The position numbers and the translations under genes are program-made. The notes under the pieces are model-generated. The model saw nothing but the letters and a program-made list of their open reading frames with translations, was not told the DNA's origin and ran no database searches. From Huntiella abstrusa (Eukaryota; Ascomycota; Sordariomycetes; Microascales; Ceratocystidaceae), in assembly GCA_025685495.1 (NCBI GenBank), contig JAJNMT010000105.1:682001-746000 (forward strand): a DNA stretch of 64,000 bases. Direction: 5' to 3'. Of the stretch, positions 1-10,273 are shown one piece after another. How positions within the stretch are numbered: the first letter of the stretch is position 1; every line of letters starts with the position of its first letter.

Positions 1-2
1 TC

Positions 3-779
3 CCCGGCGCCCTCTTTAATATGAAGTGGATCCTCTACCGTGATGACCCCCGAGTGGACGCGGCCCGAGTACATCGTGCTGATTGGAGGGAGCATATGAA
101 GAACAACTGGAAGCAGCTCCTTGAGATTCCGGTTGCAGCCAGTAATCTTCGTGACTACCACACAGATCCTCGTATTTGGGCATGCAGTTGTGATGAATTT
201 GCCATCCATCGATTCATGCTTTGCGAGCATATCGTCAGTTGTTTTGAGCACATTCAGGAATATCAGACGTTCGCCGACACCGTAAAACGACTGAAGGTAC
301 CGCCATTCTAGCAAGATGCCCAACTTGTCATCAAGAGGTCCATGACAGGCCCATGGCCTGCCCTGAATGGTGTATCCCAAGGTGAGCAGCCGCCCATTTC
401 TGATGACAATACATTTGGCGGTGATGTCGACGATGCAGACATACTCGATGACCCTCATGCGACAGAAGACTCCTACGACCATGACGACGACAATCGAAAC
501 GGCGTAGTTGGTGATTCTTCCGAAGTACTTGATGGGCTGGTACGGGATATGGAAGCTGCCCTGAATCTGGCAAAACAACTGAGGGCGCATGGACACGTGA
601 GGTTTGCGTCCTCGGTTGTTAAAAGCACTGTTTTGCTTCGAAAGATTCTTGCCAACATCGCCGAGGTTGACAGTCAAAGGACCATGCCGCGGGCCTACAA
701 CAGGAATCATCATCCGGCAATGTCTTTTTATCCAAGGAATGATGTTCCGTGTAGGCTCATTGAGTACGAGTATTGTTAA
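3..779 (+). pseudogene. MULE transposase, C-terminal part with SWIM zinc finger (broken, cut by window edge)
   Basis: The reading frame is open from the left window edge, so the N-terminal catalytic part lies outside. Residues after the ATG at 21 show a SWIM-type zinc finger: CSC followed after about 12 residues by CEH (around 190-235). SWIM fingers are typical of Mutator-like (MULE) transposases, where they lie downstream of the DDE core. An in-frame TAG at 309-311 interrupts the frame, which then stays open to the TAA at 777-779. The downstream part is acidic (DDD, DDDD runs) followed by a helical tail. The simplest reading is a decayed MULE with one nonsense mutation. No terminal inverted repeat was found, and the fragment may or may not belong to the same element as 1041-2113. 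Confidence 0.65.
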
Positions 780-1040
780 CCTTTTAGAACGTCAGTGGCT
801 TCTAGGTTGCCAGAGTAGTGGTCATTGTGGATATTGGTGCTTCTATAGCATCTTTGTTTTTTGTGTGGTTTTGGGTTATTTGATAATATTCATGTATTTA
901 TTTATTTATTTATGAGGTTCTATGAATTCTGCTTCTTGTATATGTATGTATATATGTATATATTTTCTCTAAAACATTCTCGAACTTATGATGTATTTGT
1001 GAACCAGAAATATATGGTCATCGGAGTCACGTGATCTTTT

Positions 1041-2113
1041 TTGGGGGGTGTAGCCATGCGGGGTTTCGACAAACCCGAGTTTTCTGCGTCGCCTCCTCTT
1101 TCCTGCCAGAACCTCGATGGCAAGGTTCTACTTGTCCGTTCAACCATCCAAAGACTCAAGAGTCTGGCAAAGGGGGTCGTTATCGATGCCACCTATGGAA
1201 TAAACAATTCTGGGATAGCCCTGTTTGCCGTCGTCGCCGAGCTTGATGGGATGGGGGTTCCACTTGCTCACCTCTTCCAACATACTTATCCCGATGCAGA
1301 AGGCGAGCTTCTTACCGTAAAAGGTGCTACCGAGGAACTGGTGACTAGGTTCCTTCAAATCCTGAAGTCTGAAGGAATTAACCCTCAGTTCTTTGGATGT
1401 AACAAAGACTGGAGCGAGATCAACGCCATCCAGGCCGTTTTTGATGATGCCGTAGTCGTCCGCCTATGCTACTGGCATGCTATTAAAGCGGTTTCGGAGA
1501 AACTTGAAAAGCAAAACGCCAGTTCTCTTGGGGCATATAACGCACAAACAGCGCGCGAGGTGGTGCCTAAGGTGCAAGGTTGCTTTGGTGTCCTCCTCTC
1601 TAAACGTTCAAGCACGCACAAGAACGAGGCTCGCAGGTGCTCCCACCGAGACGTAGACTTTTCGAAGGAACCTCGGCAAGCCCTAGACAAAATGAGAGAG
1701 ATGTCATCATTTACATGTTTACGGAGCATTTCAACTTGCATTTGAATCCTATCAACGGTCCTGGCCGAAGGCTTACGGCTAAAATGATCCACCAGCAATG
1801 CACCCAGGAGATGTATGAGTTCTGCTTTGCTAAGGATCCCTTCAATGTTTGGACATACATGTTTACCCAATGGTATGCTCCTGAGAAGTGGCAGTTGTGG
1901 GCTCGGTCTGTCGATGAAGATATTCCCGTTCGCAAGACCACGATGATTTTAGAATCGCATCGGAGAATCTTGAAGCATGACTTTCTTCATTGGTCTACCC
2001 GGTCTCGGGTCGACCAAATGGCTTGGATCATCTTCAACCAGTTGATCCCAAAAGAAGTGTGGAAGATGGAAATGGCATCGCCAACCTCGAAGGTACCATT
2101 CCGAGGGTATTAA
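1041..2113 (+). pseudogene. MULE transposase, DDE core, frameshifted
   Basis: The first frame (1041-1745) encodes a MULE transposase core: an IDATYG segment carrying the first catalytic Asp (about 1182-1200), the long hydrophobic strand after it, a CNKDWSEINAI segment (about 1399-1432), and CYWH (about 1467-1478), which in MULEs precedes the last catalytic region. The homology then moves to another frame (1637-2113) reading EMYEFCFAKDPFNVWTYMF and onward, so a frameshift lies at about 1620-1690. The protein ends after the helical region with no SWIM finger, unlike the fragment at 3-779. Both pieces are non-functional as they stand. The family call rests on motif recognition and is fairly secure. 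Assigning both pieces to one element is not. Confidence 0.6.
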
Positions 2114-2208
2114 GGAAGAAGGTTGAAGAAAGTTAACAACGTTTGAGTTGCAGCCTATATATACACGACGTGTGGGGTTTCCCGTGGATTACCTAGTTCT
2201 TAACCCCC

Positions 2209-2555
2209 ATCCCGCCCCGATGGCGCAGTGGTTAAGCGCTGGGTGTACTTCTTCCTTACGGGAGAGGTAGCAGGTTCGATTCCTGCTCGGGTCAAACCAG
2301 TGAACACTAAGTTCAAGGCTGCACCTGGGGACTGCAGCCTTTGTAACTTACTGTGCGCTGGAACTAACTGTCCGGTCTGTGGAGGGTCTTCTAACTTGGG
2401 GTCGGGTCGGGGTGCTAGGATTTGGGCTTCCATACACTGGGTTGGAAGATATTAGGTGTCTACAGATTAGATTGGTGACTAGCATAGGTTGAGCTTAGAT
2501 GTCCATAAATACAGAAAGTCTCTCCATAGGTTTCGGCCGCCCAGCAACACCCATA
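2209..2555 (+). mobile_element. tRNA-derived SINE, copy 1
   Basis: The head (about 2213-2290) is tRNA-like: a box A-like gcgcagtggttaagcgc and a box B ggttcgattcc, with an acceptor-like closing sequence. A tail of about 260 bp follows that is conserved in two other copies (37771-38128 on the minus strand, 39420-39773 on the plus strand). The flanks cttaaccccc (2199-2208) and cttaaacccc (2556-2565) look like a slightly decayed 10-bp target duplication. The tail ends with tctctccatagg, shared with the 3' end of a LINE at about 15575. Confidence 0.7.
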
Positions 2556-2945
2556 CTTAAACCCCTTGAGGTCGAGTCACAAAGCATGGGTTTAGCTAGC
2601 AATGTTTCAATTTATTATTCATCTATATATCTAGCTCTTTAAAGGGGTCGAGAAGTTCTTCAAAAAATGCAAGAGAACGAAGACTTGGGACAAGAGTGTT
2701 CTCCCAGGTTCTAAGTACTACCAGTACCTTATATTCGATACTTTCTAAAGTCTTGTATAGTTGTTTTTGCCTTTGTCTAGTAGTTAGCCATCGCTGATTG
2801 GATGTTTTTGTTATTTCCTAACTGTATCATTTGAAATTGTGAAATTGTCAGTTTTATCACGTATCATGTTTGAGGGGTGAAATAGTTGTGAAAGTTCTAA
2901 GTTCTTTTTAGCTGTAGCTTATGCCAAACAGTCTTCAACAATCGC
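2556..2945. other. No gene seen between SINE 1 and LINE remnant
   Basis: AT-rich sequence without a convincing reading frame or recognised repeat. It may be the decayed 5' part of the LINE that follows, but nothing in it shows this directly. Confidence 0.4.
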
Positions 2946-3081
2946 ATGCATAATCGCCCTGTGGCATCATACAATTGCCGTTTTTGTAATATCAAGTTTG
3001 GCCTGTGTAAGGGTTATTTCCAAACAAGGGTATTTTTCCGGGCGCTCGAAAACGTTGTCGTGCGGACTGGCGGTCGTTGCT

Positions 3082-3747
3082 TGTTAGGGTTTGCAACCCC
3101 AATAGGCTTTGCCTGTGACATCATCATTCCTCGTGACGCTGAAGTACAGTAAAAGTCCGATCGGATGGGAATCCTGAATTTTTGAGTTTTGATCGTCCCG
3201 CTCGCTAAAAATTACTGAATGTCTTCTGTCGAAAAGTAGTTTAGTGTACTTCCTATTATAGGGGTAAATAAGCGGTCACAGAGAAAAAGAACGGTGATAG
3301 AACATTCTTCACACTGGGGTACCCCCGCTCTTTCACTCGTAAACCCTTATATACCCCTATAATAGGAAGTACACTAAACTACTTTTCGACAGAAGACATT
3401 CAGTAATTTTTAGCGAGCGGGACGATCAAAACTTAAAAATTCAGGATTCCCATCCGATCGGACTTTTACTGTACCAGTCATCACATCTTTCCTCGCCACA
3501 CCAAAGACCATCACATCGTTCTTTGCCACACCGAGGGATCAGCTAGTCATCATTCGCCACCACAAGTCCTTTGACATCATCATCAAAGTATTTAGGAAAT
3601 GACGCAGTGTGTTTGAGTGCAAGAAATCGTAGTATAAAGAGCCATTACCGGCTCTACTTGATTGATTAGTTTAGTCTGCTTCTCTATCGAACTCTTTGTT
3701 ACCTGTCTTTACTGTCCGATTCTGTGTGACTACATTGACCCCTCCCA
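3082..3747 (+). repeat. Solo LTR, family 2 (copy 1), carrying a nested MITE
   Basis: Begins tgttagggtttgcaacc and ends in tgacccctccca, with the 5-bp direct duplication ttgct on both sides (3077-3081 and 3748-3752). Without the nested MITE (3147-3471 plus one TA) it is about 339 bp. Its 3' half aligns by eye with the copies at 31975, 36345 (inverted), 36857 and 42901. The identical target duplication with no internal coding region between marks it as a solo LTR left by LTR-LTR recombination. Confidence 0.75.
3147..3471. mobile_element. MITE with 120-bp terminal inverted repeats (CAGT ends, TA target)
   Basis: The first 120 bases (3147-3266) are repeated as reverse complement at 3352-3471 with one mismatch noticed (g/a near 3183). 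The ends read cagtaaaagtccg and are flanked by a TA on each side (3145-3146 and 3472-3473). TA duplication with CAGT-initial ends is the pattern of the pogo/Fot1 part of the Tc1/mariner superfamily. The 85-bp centre has no coding capacity, so this is a non-autonomous foldback-type element. It lies inside the family 2 solo LTR and is therefore younger than it. Confidence 0.85.
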
Positions 3748-3868
3748 TTGCTGAGAACGGAGGAGATACTTGCCGGGTGCGAGCCTCTACGTGGTTTCAG
3801 TGCCACTGTCACCTACAAGGGGTGGCAGGTAAAACTTGTGGGAGTACCAGCCGGTGAGTCCGACGCTC

Positions 3869-4021
3869 TGTTAAGGGCTAGTCTTGAATTAGACGTTGAA
3901 TGCAGAAAACAACGACTCTATCAAGGAAGAAAAGGGAAGAAAAGAAAACTCTGCAGAGTGGGGGCTGCCTGAGATTTATACCAGGTACTAGGCAAAGCCT
4001 AGGGGGTTGTAAACCCTGACA
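3869..4021 (-). repeat. Solo LTR, family 1, diverged
   Basis: A 153-bp sequence beginning tgttaagggctagtctt and ending aaaccctgaca, clearly the same LTR as those of the Gypsy copies at 6263 and 43260 but with many differences. The 5-bp flanks (cgctc and aggac) do not match, so a target duplication is not visible. It interrupts the LINE-2 frame. Confidence 0.75.
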
Positions 4022-4490
4022 AGGACACCTTGGGAAGATATACAGTCTTCACCGATATAGGCAAACGCGTGGCGTTGCTTGTGAAGGGGACGGCATGCTC
4101 GGGGGTGGAAACTGGGAGTCCATATGTAATCACAGTAATGGTGGATGATGTCTTTATGGCGTCAGTCTACCAAAGTCAATCACCGAGTGGGAACCTAGCT
4201 TTGCGAAACGCTACTATTCCGCATTCCTTTGTCCTTATAGGAGATTTCAACGCGCACTCGGCGCTTTGGGTCGGCGACGGAATGAGGTTAGATACACGTG
4301 GTAGACAACTTGAAGACTGGCTTGAGGTTGAGGGTGCTCAGATCGACACCGCACCAGGCGTGACGACGTGGGAAAGCAGAGATTCTTTGACTACCATAGA
4401 TGTCATGATATCTTGGTGTGTGCAAATAGGTTTTGAAGGCTTGTCGGATCTACCTGGGTCTGATCACCATGCACTCTCGAGGACAGTTTG
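4022..4490 (+). pseudogene. LINE endonuclease domain remnant (LINE-2)
   Basis: The translation shows apurinic-endonuclease-like (EEP) motifs of non-LTR retrotransposons: LIGDFNAHSALW at about 4213-4250, then a TWESRDSLTTIDVMI segment and a final GSDHHALS (about 4460-4483). These correspond to the GDFN and SDH catalytic motifs of the family. The frame begins at the solo LTR junction and ends in a stop at 4489-4491. The endonuclease would nick target DNA for target-primed reverse transcription. It is a remnant because the domain start is cut off and the frame does not run into the RT. Confidence 0.65.
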
Positions 4491-5538
4491 AGTTGTCGGA
4501 AACTCTACGGAGCAACCCTGGCTCACCTGAGACTGAAGAAAAGTGGCAAGCAAGCTGGCCGGGCACGATCTTTTTGCCGACAGCACACTGGGGCGACTAT
4601 GCACTACGCGAGACCTCGACGAAGCTGTCGAGACATCCATTAAAAAACTCCAAGAGGCAGCAGATGAGCTTGCACCGAAGAGGAGGGTTTGTTTTAAACC
4701 TAGACCATGAATGACGACTGAGTTACACTCGTTATTTACAACATGGTGGCAGACTCAGGCAGGTTTCAGGAAGCATCGTGGTCCGACTTTAGGCCAGATA
4801 CAGGTAGCCAAGACTCAGTACATCAAGACTCGAGAAACGACCAAGGCAGCCCACCGAACGCAGTGTATTTCCGAAGCATTATCCGACAATCGAGCTCTAT
4901 GGCAGTTCGCCAAGACCCACAACCGCCGTGTCTAACCAGCGTCCCATCGAATTAAGGAAATGGAGGCGGCATCAAGGACGACCTGGGATCGAAAATCCGT
5001 GGCCACCGCCGTCTGTGAGTGATTCTTTCCAATAGCAACCCCCCTACAACGACCCCCGGATGTACCACCAGGAAGACCGTTGTGGGACATCGACAAACTA
5101 GTCACCTAAGAGCAGGTGACAAGTGCCCTCTGTGACACTGGCCAGTGGGGAGCCCCTGGTGCGGACGAGATACCCTCTGGTTTGGATTGTGTATTGATGA
5201 GCCCGCCCATGCATGGATAGCAAAAATAGCAACATCGTCGTTGAGAATTTAACATTGGCCGACTGCCTCCAGGAATTCACGCGTAGTCCCGATTCCTAAA
5301 TCTGGGAAGACTATCGCAGAACGAAAAAAGCCCAGAGGTCGGAGACCCATACCGTTGCTATCTAGAGTTGGACAATTCATTGGGAAGATTGATTGTGGCT
5401 GAACGTCTCTCAGTGCAGCTTGATACGTTACTCCCTGTTGAACAAAAGGGCAATCGCCCACATCGATCGACTTAAACGGCGGTACGCACAGTCCAAGAGT
5501 TTGCACAGAGGTCTGGCGGCCGCAAAGTACAAGCCCTT
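4491..5538 (+). pseudogene. LINE-2 linker and N-terminal RT region, heavily frameshifted
   Basis: Short open pieces in different frames (4433-4714, 4711-4935) resemble the segment between endonuclease and RT of LINEs, for example KTQYIKTRETTKAAHRTQC and RALWQFAKTHN. No continuous frame remains. The order and strand fit the flanking endonuclease and RT pieces, so this is read as a decayed part of the same LINE. Confidence 0.5.
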
Positions 5539-6262
5539 TTGCTGCATCTGGATATAACTGGAGCGTTCGATAGAGTTGACCATGCGTGGCTCTTACGCAA
5601 GGTCGCACAAAAGGGAGTGCCTGAGTGGTTAACGCAGTGGCTCCACAGCTACTTAATAGACAGAGAAGTCACTCTTTTCCTCAAAGCAGTCGACACACAT
5701 AGACGATCTGTTAGATCCGGCGTCCCACAGGGCTCCCCGCTCTCTCCGCTTCTCTTTATAACTTTCATTGCTAATCTGCATGAGGTGCTGGATACGTGCC
5801 ACGCGGATGTTATGGTTGTGGGGTTCGCTGACGAAGCCAACCTACTCACTCGGGGAAAGTCTTCGGTCGATTTGGCTGGTGCTCTGCGAAAGGTTTGTGG
5901 GGTGGCCGAGTATAGGGCGGCGACGAGAGGTGTGACATTCGGGCCGAGTAAGTCTGTTCTACTCGCGCTCAACCTCCAGCTAATCAGCGGGAAAGCTGGT
6001 CACTTGAGCTTTATGAGCAGGATATTCCGCCAGCGAAAAGTTCAAGGTTTCTCGGGTTTTGGCTTAACTGCCGTGGAACTGGCACCGATCACCACTAAGC
6101 TCTGCGTGCCAAACTAAGTGGGAATATACCACCCCTCCGCGCTTTCACCCGGACTAACTTATGCAGTTGGGAGGCGCTGAGAATGATTGACAAGGTTGGA
6201 CAGACATTGCGGTTAATATTCACTACTGCAGCCCTCGCACATTCAGGGTTGACACAAACACA
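5539..6262 (+). pseudogene. LINE-2 reverse transcriptase core, active site altered
   Basis: Reverse transcriptase motifs of a LINE follow in order: LHLDITGAFDRVDHAWL (about 5542-5592), SGVPQGSPLSPLLF (about 5716-5757) and GFADEANLL (about 5821-5847). The last motif should read (F/Y)xDD, so the second Asp is replaced by Glu and the enzyme would be inactive. The frame closes at 6117, and the decayed sequence continues to the Gypsy A insertion at 6263. The same LINE resumes at 12583 on the far side of that element. Confidence 0.75.
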
Positions 6263-6414
6263 TGTTAAGGGCTAGTCTTAAAATAGACGTTAAATGCAAG
6301 AAACAGAGACTTTGTTAAAGAAGAAAGGAGAAGAACGAAAACTCTGCAGGGTGGGGGCCGCCTGGGATTTATACCAGGTACCAGGCAAAGCCTAGAGGGT
6401 TGCAAACCCTAACA
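6263..6414 (-). repeat. 3' LTR of Gypsy copy A (family 1)
   Basis: 152 bp, reading tgttaaggg to ccctaaca on the plus strand. In element orientation it contains agggtttgcaaccct (a 6-bp inverted repeat around tgc) near its start and a TATA-like tataaat at about position 42. Confidence 0.92.
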
Positions 6415-6559
6415 TCAGCCCTCCCTTCTCGAGACGAAAACTATCTAAGTATCCAAATAAACAAACAAAATATACCAATAAATCCAAACCATAATGTAAC
6501 GACCAACACAGTAAACAACCCCATCACAACACTCAATCTCAAAAAAAAACACTCAAAAC

Positions 6560-9500
6560 TCAAAGCTCTCTCTTGTCCGGGTTCAAAAACAACTCCAAAG
6601 CCAACGTATCCTCCATCGCAGAAGCTGGTTCCCATGTCGGCTGATGAAATCCTACCCATTTAACCAGGTATTGTTCCGGGCGAGTTCTGCTTGCAGGACG
6701 ATGGTCGAGAATGGCCTGTACTTCATGCTCCTCGACGCCATCGACCACCACTGGCTCAGGTTCAATTGGGTGTACGTCCTGCGACGGGAAGGGGTCGGAG
6801 CTAGCCAGTCTCAAACGGTCCGCATGGAATACGTCGTGTCCGTTGGCACCTTGAAGATCCAATCGATAAGAATGGGAACCCACTGACTCCAAGACCTGCG
6901 CTTTGCGATATCGAGGTCTAAGTTTTCTGCCAGGTCCCTCGTGTTGTTGTGTGTGAGAACTCTTCGAAAGCCAGACCCAATCACCCGGTTGGAATTGTCG
7001 GTGGGGTTGACGACGGCGGTTGACCTGGTCCTCCATTGTAGCGCGGGCATTCCCAAGTGAAGCTTTGGCCCAATCAGCGGCATCGGCCAGCGACTTGAGA
7101 ATACGGGTAGCTTGTGAAATCGGGCTATTATTACGGGTGAGCGGAGCAGACAATGCATTGATGGCGTCGGTGTGAAGTTCAACCGTTTCAGCGTCAAATC
7201 CGTGGGAAAGGGCAAATGCTGACGTGCCTGTAGATGATGCGGTAACGGCGTTAAGTGAGAACTCGACAAGAGGTAAGCAGTCTAACCAGTCACTCCGAGA
7301 ATAGAGTAATTTGGCTAACTTCGTCTTCACGTCACCATTGGTTCTCTCAGTAGCGCCGTTGGTTTGCGGATGGTATGCTGTGGAAAGGCGTCGGTCGACG
7401 TTGAGGGTAGTGCACAAATGTTTCCAAAACATGTTAGCGAACTGACGATCGGAGGTGATTGACTGGGGAAGGCCGTGGCGTGGGTAGTAGCACTCAAGGA
7501 AACGAGCAGTCAAATACGGAATGTCCATCGAATGGCACGGAATTAGGATGACTCCCTTCGAAAGGTGGTCGACGATGGTCATGACATGGCGAAAACTCAA
7601 ACCATCTCGTTTGCTTGGTGGTAGCGGTCCGATCAAATCCAACCCGATGTGTTGCCATATACGATCCGGAACGGGTAGCGGCTTGAGCAAGCCTTGCTTG
7701 AGCTGACGTTGGGCGTTGACGCTGCTGCATAGCTCGCAATTTCGGACAAAACGAGCGACATCCTCAGTGTAGTTCGGCCAAAAGTATTGTTTAGCAAATT
7801 CCGTCACCATAGTCCTCTTGCCGGGATGAATGAGCGTCATAGAGTCGTGCATCTTCTGGAGTAAACTGGTTCGCAAGGGCTCGGACCTGGGAATCCAAAG
7901 TCGAGATCGAAAGCAAAGGCGAGAGGCTGCGTCTAAGGAACATTCCGAAATGGATACTTTCCAGCTACCCTTCAATTCGTCGGGCCAGTTCGGGGCTTCT
8001 CGTTTCACGGCGTCGCAGGCAATGGCGTAGTCGCGATCGAAAGAAAAAGCGGACGTCCATTTGTCAGATAACGTCGGATCACGGAAAGGCGAAGTTGGGT
8101 GAGAAGAAGGCGTAGACGTAGGAGGTGGCGGCTGGACATGGGCGGTGCGGACTCGTATCAACCCATCGCGGGACTTAGTGAGCAGTTGTTGACGACGAGC
8201 AGCTAGGCGAGGGTCTGAATCGTTTTTGGGTAAGCCGAGTCGTGAAAGGGCATCGGGAAGCGGAGAAAGTTTGCCTGGTCGGTGTTCCAATTCCAAATTA
8301 TATTCGCTGAGCAAGAGGGCCCAACGCGCTTGTCTTTCCGTCAATTGTCGAGTATCCGTGAAATGAAGAAGGTTCTTGTGGTCGGTAAGCACGCGGACTG
8401 GGTGTTGGGCGCCTTTCAGTTCTCCACGCCATTCCTTCAACGCTCGGACGATGGCCAAAAGCTCCTTGTCATGAATCTCGTAGTTACACTCAGCCGGCGC
8501 GAGCTTCTTGCTGAAGTAGGCGCAAGGATGAAGCTGATCGCCGTGTTGTTGAAGAAGGACTGCGCCTGTGCTATAACCGGAAGAGTCTGCTTCAACGACC
8601 GATGGGAGGCTGTGATCAAACGTCTTGAGAATAGGGGCCGAACAAAAAGAGTCTTTGAGCTTTTGGAAGGCTACATCGCACTCTGGTGACCAAGAAAACG
8701 TTGCTTGAAGGGTGGTAAGAGCGATTAGCGGACGTACTTGTTCTGAAAAGTTGTGAATGAAAGTGCGGTAGAAATTGGCGAAGCCGATGAAAGCTTGTAC
8801 TTCCTTCTTTGACGTAGGGACAGCCCAGTTTCGAACTGCTGCTACCTTCTCAGGGTCCATTGAAGTAGAGCCGGGTGTCAGAATGTAGCCCAAATACTTC
8901 ACCTCTTTCACAGCAAAAGCGCATTTGTCAATGTCGACTGTCAAACCTGCGTCTACCAATTTTTTCAAAACCATATTAACCTTGCGTTGATGGTCTTCTC
9001 GAGAACCAGCTGAAAATACCAAGATATCGTCGACGTAGGCGGAGCAAAAGTCATCCAAATATTCTTGTAGGACCGAGTTCAAGAAGCGTTGAAACTGAGC
9101 AGGCGCATTAGCCAGACCGAACGGCATGACATTCCACTCAAAGCTGCCCAATCTAGTTCGGAACGCAGTCTTCCATTCGTGGCCAGGCTCGATGCGGATG
9201 TTGTGGAAGGCTGCGACGACGTCTAACTTGGTGAACCATTGGGCTTTGTGGATCTGGCGGAGTGTTTCGTCGAACTTGGGTAGAGGGAAGCGGTCCTTTT
9301 GCATGATTTTGTTGAGGGCGCGGTAGTCGACACAGAAACGTAAACCACCACCGGGCTTCTTGACAAATAAAATGGGAGCAGCAGCCGTAGAACTGCTGAT
9401 GCGAATAAACTTTTTCTTGAGCAGATTGAGTAGCGTGTGGCGTAGAACGAGGAGCTCGTCGTGAGTCATCTTATAAAGAGGACCCCATGGGGCTTCGGTA

Positions 9501-10273
9501 TCCGGAACGGTGAGATTAATTTCGTGATTCATTTTCGGTCTCAACGGGGGCAAGCGACGAGCATAGAGAGCCTCGGGGTCAAAAGCCATAACATTCTCGT
9601 CGTCAACCCAGGCCGGAACTTTGTCTTTCCAACCGGGATCGACGGGATCGTCCTCCTTGGCTAGCTTGGCGAGAGCGAGATTGATGTCTTGTAGAGTAGC
9701 GGCAAAGACCTTGGTGTCTTGTTGGTTGATAACTTGCCGGACTCGGTGCATAGGAACTTCTCGGGGAGCGGTGGATCCTGCGTTTTTCGTGCCGAGGACG
9801 GAGTGAGTCGGAAAAATCAGACGGTCGGCGTGGCAGTCAATGGTGGCTGAATGGGCTTTCAACCAAGGGTAGCCAATGAGAATCTCGTCCTGGGACATGT
9901 CGGGAACAATAAGAGCTCGAACTTCTTCTCTCAAACCGCCTATGTCGAGCGAAAAAACAGCTGTTTGAGTAGCCATGGATGCTGGCTGATCGTTGAATGG
10001 GGATAACATTATGGGGGTGTCTAATGCGCAACGGCGTAGACCAAGGTGGGAGCACAAGTGTTCAGAAATAATAATGGAGGTGGAATTGCCAGAATCAATC
10101 AGAGCCGTAGTCGGATAATTATCATTAATAACTACAGCTACATCCAAAGAACCACCAACTTGCAACAACGGGCCGCTGTTAACAGCAGCAACAAAACCCT
10201 TGGTCTCGCCGTTAGATGACCTCTGCGGGCGACGATCTGCAGAGGAAACTAGTTTTCCGACAGATCGAGCAAA
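6560..10273 (-). CDS. pol: Gypsy copy A Pol polyprotein: protease, RT, RNase H, integrase, chromodomain
   Basis: The frame is open without stops. Counting from the codon at 10166-10168, residues show an aspartic protease DSG (25-27), RT with CVDYRALNK (about 279-287), YVDD (378-381), RNase H (VEAD about 528, TDHKNL about 595-600), an integrase HHCC finger (H774, H781, C811, C814) with catalytic D844, D907 and E941, and a C-terminal chromodomain (about 1148-1195) with the aromatic residues YLVKWVG and TWEP. The chromodomain would direct integration towards particular chromatin. No ATG suits the start, because the frame is open from 10273 and overlaps the end of gag by about 25 nt in the -1 frame, so expression as a Gag-Pol fusion by -1 frameshifting is likely. 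About 1,237 codons, normal for the family and apparently intact. Confidence 0.93.
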   Translation of the reverse strand, partial: FARSVGKLVSSADRRPQRSSNGETKGFVAAVNSGPLLQVGGSLDVAVVINDNYPTTALIDSGNSTSIIISEHLCSHLGLRRCALDTPIMLSPFNDQPASMATQTAVFSLDIGGLREEVRALIVPDMSQDEILIGYPWLKAHSATIDCHADRLIFPTHSVLGTKNAGSTAPREVPMHRVRQVINQQDTKVFAATLQDINLALAKLAKEDDPVDPGWKDKVPAWVDDENVMAFDPEALYARRLPPLRPKMNHEINLTVPDTEAPWGPLYKMTHDELLVLRHTLLNLLKKKFIRISSSTAAAPILFVKKPGGGLRFCVDYRALNKIMQKDRFPLPKFDETLRQIHKAQWFTKLDVVAAFHNIRIEPGHEWKTAFRTRLGSFEWNVMPFGLANAPAQFQRFLNSVLQEYLDDFCSAYVDDILVFSAGSREDHQRKVNMVLKKLVDAGLTVDIDKCAFAVKEVKYLGYILTPGSTSMDPEKVAAVRNWAVPTSKKEVQAFIGFANFYRTFIHNFSEQVRPLIALTTLQATFSWSPECDVAFQKLKDSFCSAPILKTFDHSLPSVVEADSSGYSTGAVLLQQHGDQLHPCAYFSKKLAPAECNYEIHDKELLAIVRALKEWRGELKGAQHPVRVLTDHKNLLHFTDTRQLTERQARWALLLSEYNLELEHRPGKLSPLPDALSRLGLPKNDSDPRLAARRQQLLTKSRDGLIRVRTAHVQPPPPTSTPSSHPTSPFRDPTLSDKWTSAFSFDRDYAIACDAVKREAPNWPDELKGSWKVSISECSLDAASRLCFRSRLWIPRSEPLRTSLLQKMHDSMTLIHPGKRTMVTEFAKQYFWPNYTEDVARFVRNCELCSSVNAQRQLKQGLLKPLPVPDRIWQHIGLDLIGPLPPSKRDGLSFRHVMTIVDHLSKGVILIPCHSMDIPYLTARFLECYYPRHGLPQSITSDRQFANMFWKHLCTTLNVDRRLSTAYHPQTNGATERTNGDVKTKLAKLLYSRSDWLDCLPLVEFSLNAVTASSTGTSAFALSHGFDAETVELHTDAINALSAPLTRNNSPISQATRILKSLADAADWAKASLGNARATMEDQVNRRRQPHRQFQPGDWVWLSKSSHTQQHEGPGRKLRPRYRKAQVLESVGSHSYRLDLQGANGHDVFHADRLRLASSDPFPSQDVHPIEPEPVVVDGVEEHEVQAILDHRPASRTRPEQYLVKWVGFHQPTWEPASAMEDTLALELFLNPDKREL

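Noticed and set aside
2213..2290. tRNA gene
   Set aside because: The box A and box B are good, but the anticodon arm does not fold well, the same sequence with a 260-bp body occurs three times, and two copies have target duplications. It is a SINE head.
3082..3092. Telomere-like TTAGGG at LTR ends
   Set aside because: Only a single ttaggg occurs per LTR and never in tandem. It is part of the LTR terminal sequence.
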